A program made the position numbers and the translations under genes. 64,000 nucleotides of DNA, taken from Taiwanofungus camphoratus. Lineage: Eukaryota; Basidiomycota; Agaricomycetes; Polyporales; Taiwanofungaceae. The notes beneath the pieces were generated by a model, which saw only the letters and a program-made list of their open reading frames with translations, did not search any database and was not told where the DNA came from. The DNA is taken from assembly GCA_003999685.1 (NCBI GenBank), contig CP021228.1:992001-1056000 (forward strand). The letters run 5' to 3'. This document shows, piece by piece, positions 61,869-64,000 of the stretch. The stretch's first letter is position 1. Every line of letters starts with the position of its first letter.

Positions 61869-64000
61869 CTAACAATCCCACCCTAGCAGGAAATCCTTGT
61901 CTTCCTGCTTGTAGTATGTATACACCGCTCCTTCGTCAGCATCCAATGTAGGTTTTTTGTCACAGATACCTGCATCAAATTCGTCTTGCAATAGGAGATC
62001 AACGGCATTGCGCGCAGAGACTGTCTCGGTTTCCATCGTTGAAATGAACCTACGCAAGGAACGGAGCATCACATAGCGATGAGGAATGTGTGAGAAGAGA
62101 ACATTTGTATTTGTGAGCAGACTTGTCCATGTGCACAAAGGTAATGGGTGGTGCTCACGGCTCAAAGGCGTTGACGTAGTACAATCCCTGTGCGAGTTTG
62201 ATGGGCGGGAACGTCGTAGTCGGGGGAAGCACAGGATACGCATCCCACTGTGACGTAAATGTACAGCACCGCGTTACCACTACAATGTGTGTAAAAAAGC
62301 GAGCTACTTACTTCCTTGCGCAAGACCCATCCCACTTTACCGAACATACTCTCCAGCCAATCATCAGTAATACGCTCTTTTGAGAAGATCTTCACGACCC
62401 ATTCTTCGCCCTCGGGTCCCTCCCATGTCTCTCCACTCCTCCCTTGTACTTTTCCATGGTAGGTCATCGAGTTGAACTCGGGTTCCCTTGCTCCTTCCAT
62501 TCTTACTTTTTGGTAGGTAGTCAGGATCTCGGTTGGCGCCGTCTCGCCCTTCAAGCCAAAGTATGCTGGATTAGGCGTCCGCGAAGACGTGCTGAGTAGG
62601 GTAACATGCAGGTGGACATACGGCTGCACAGGAATGGACGAAGCGAGTGACGGCGGTGAGAGCGCGATGGAGGTGCTGTGGAATGGTGCAGCAAGGATGA
62701 CTGCGCGATATGCCTGTGCCTGGCGGGAAGTATTTGTGCGGATGATCCATGAGCCCGAGTTGTCACGCGCAATGGCCGTCACGGACGTGTTGAGGTGCAC
62801 AGACGCGTTGCTACGCCGGAGGAAGTTCTCGAAGATTTGGAAGTTGCCCGACTTGACACTGGAGGCACCAGTAGGCACGAGCGAGGCAAGCCCCTCGAGT
62901 GCATGGATGGCATCGACGTTCTGCCCGTAGTTGACGCGCGTTGCGGCCTCGACCAACTCGCGGGTCCAGCGCCGGTCGATACCCTGCGTGTCAAAGAACT
63001 CGGCCGTCGTGCGTGCGAGGGCGGTCCTCCATCCCAGCGTGTCTGCGAGCGACGTAAGGTTCGTGAAGCGCGGCGCAGCACGGCCGTAAAGCACGAGGAT
63101 CTTGTCCTGTATAAACTTGACGAGGGCCTTTGTGCGCGTCGGAGCCTGGTAGCCGTATCGCCAGATGATTTTGACTGTATCCCACCACCCATTGAGGAGG
63201 CTTCCCCCACCTGTCTGTAACCCAGAAAAGTCAGTGCATGGTCAACGAGTTTCAGCGCGTCGTGACGTAAATCGAGCTAAGGAATGTCCAGAGAGCATCA
63301 TCTCAAAGCTGCCAATGAAATCAAGGCCGATGACTACTCTGTGTACGTCGGACCTTCCTTTATTTCGTGCCATTCATGGGATTAACACTGTCAAGGAGCA
63401 AATTGACAGTTCACCACCCTGACATCGCTGTTCACTATTATTTATGCACGTCGCGCTCTAGGACTTCCAAGCATGAAGCACCCTTCAAACCGAACGCTCT
63501 GTGGAGGATCCACTGCGGTCTAAGACAGTAGAGTGGTATTGACCCTCTGGCCAGATGTCGAGATGACAATGGTGACCAGGAGTCAACATCTTCAGCATCT
63601 CGTGAACATAGCTTGCCCACGACATCCAGAACATTCTCAAGACTGCTCAGACGTGGAATTCCTCGGGCAAAGATTCTGAAACGAGACCAGCATAGCTACC
63701 CACCGTAAGAAGAATTTCGGAACCGTCCCATAGCCCCATCACATTATCGTCGTCCCCGAAATTGATTCTTTCGAGGCCGAATTCTTCGGTTGCACGCCAA
63801 AGGTTCTTGTTGATGTTGACAAATATGGAAGCGCCAAGCTCGACCGGCTCAAACTCAGGATTGTCATACGGAAATACAACCGTGCTTCCTAGTCACCAGT
63901 ACATTGTCAGTATAGTAGACACAATTGAAAGAATCTGTATTCATACGCACTGCCACCAATGTAATTATTGCGCTCGAATACGTCTACCTCGACATCGAGC
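61869..64000 (-). CDS. prenylcysteine oxidase (PCYOX/prenylcysteine lyase), 5' truncated by the window edge
   Basis: An FAD thioether oxidase that releases cysteine and an isoprenoid aldehyde from prenylcysteine left by breakdown of prenylated proteins; lysosomal/vacuolar in known cases. Exons visible: 64000-63951 (partial), 63888-63704, 63214-62312, 62247-62159, 62049-61869. Motifs: VDVFERNNYIGGRST (end of the FAD-binding fold), EPVELGASIFVNINKNLWR, WWDTVKIIWRYGYQAPTRTK, ATRVNYGQNVDAIHALEG, LASLVPTGASSVKSGNFQIF, APFHSTSI, YPVLPPTTTFPPIKLAQGLY and YVNAFEPFISTMETETVSAR, then a short tail ending LLGWDC. The start and the GxGxxG motif lie beyond 64000. The intron 63703-63215 is 489 nt, far longer than the rest. 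Confidence 0.9.

Overview
The window is nuclear DNA of a filamentous basidiomycete, most likely an Agaricomycete, possibly of polypore type. The evidence is: genes split by many introns of about 50-60 nt with GT/AG ends; a FunK1-type kinase; GH128 glucanases; a RING/PH/VWA Far1-type scaffold relic; and decayed Copia and Gypsy retrotransposons. There are no operons. Gene models were built by joining exons by eye so that splice phase and family alignment both agree; start codons are the weakest part.

Left arm (1-22.3 kb): a 17-exon mitochondrial NADH:ubiquinone oxidoreductase (minus), the complete five-domain AROM protein of the shikimate pathway (plus) with a Gcn4/Cpc1-type site upstream, the C-terminal part of a repeat-associated Agaricomycete protein (minus), a secreted GH128 glucanase (plus), an inverted broken GH128 copy (minus) and a ferric reductase-like oxidoreductase (plus).

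Middle (22.3-33.8 kb): a low-GC repeat block. It holds a possible tRNA-derived SINE, a Copia element with many in-frame stops, a Gypsy chromovirus remnant (integrase and chromodomain) split by a 1,765-bp LTR-like insertion with a 4-bp target duplication, tandem short repeats, tandem LTR-like copies and a second 1.6-kb copy of the inserted element with its own target duplication.

Right arm (33.8-64 kb): an inverted relic of an actin/IMPACT convergent pair whose sister copy lies at 58-59.6 kb; a FunK1 kinase; a NOPCHAP1-like chaperone; a second intact GH128 gene; a Cdc4/Mlc1 essential myosin light chain; two diverged serine-palmitoyltransferase small-subunit-like genes; mitochondrial ribosomal protein uS4m divergent from gamma-tubulin complex component GCP2; a broken Far1-like scaffold gene; the IMPACT gene and actin fragment; an uncharacterised gene; and a prenylcysteine oxidase running off the right edge.

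The genes are mostly unrelated housekeeping and cell-wall functions. What stands out is local duplication and decay: three GH128 copies sharing a 5' leader block, an inverted actin/IMPACT duplication, paired SPT-subunit genes and nested LTR elements. I found no convincing new multi-gene system.
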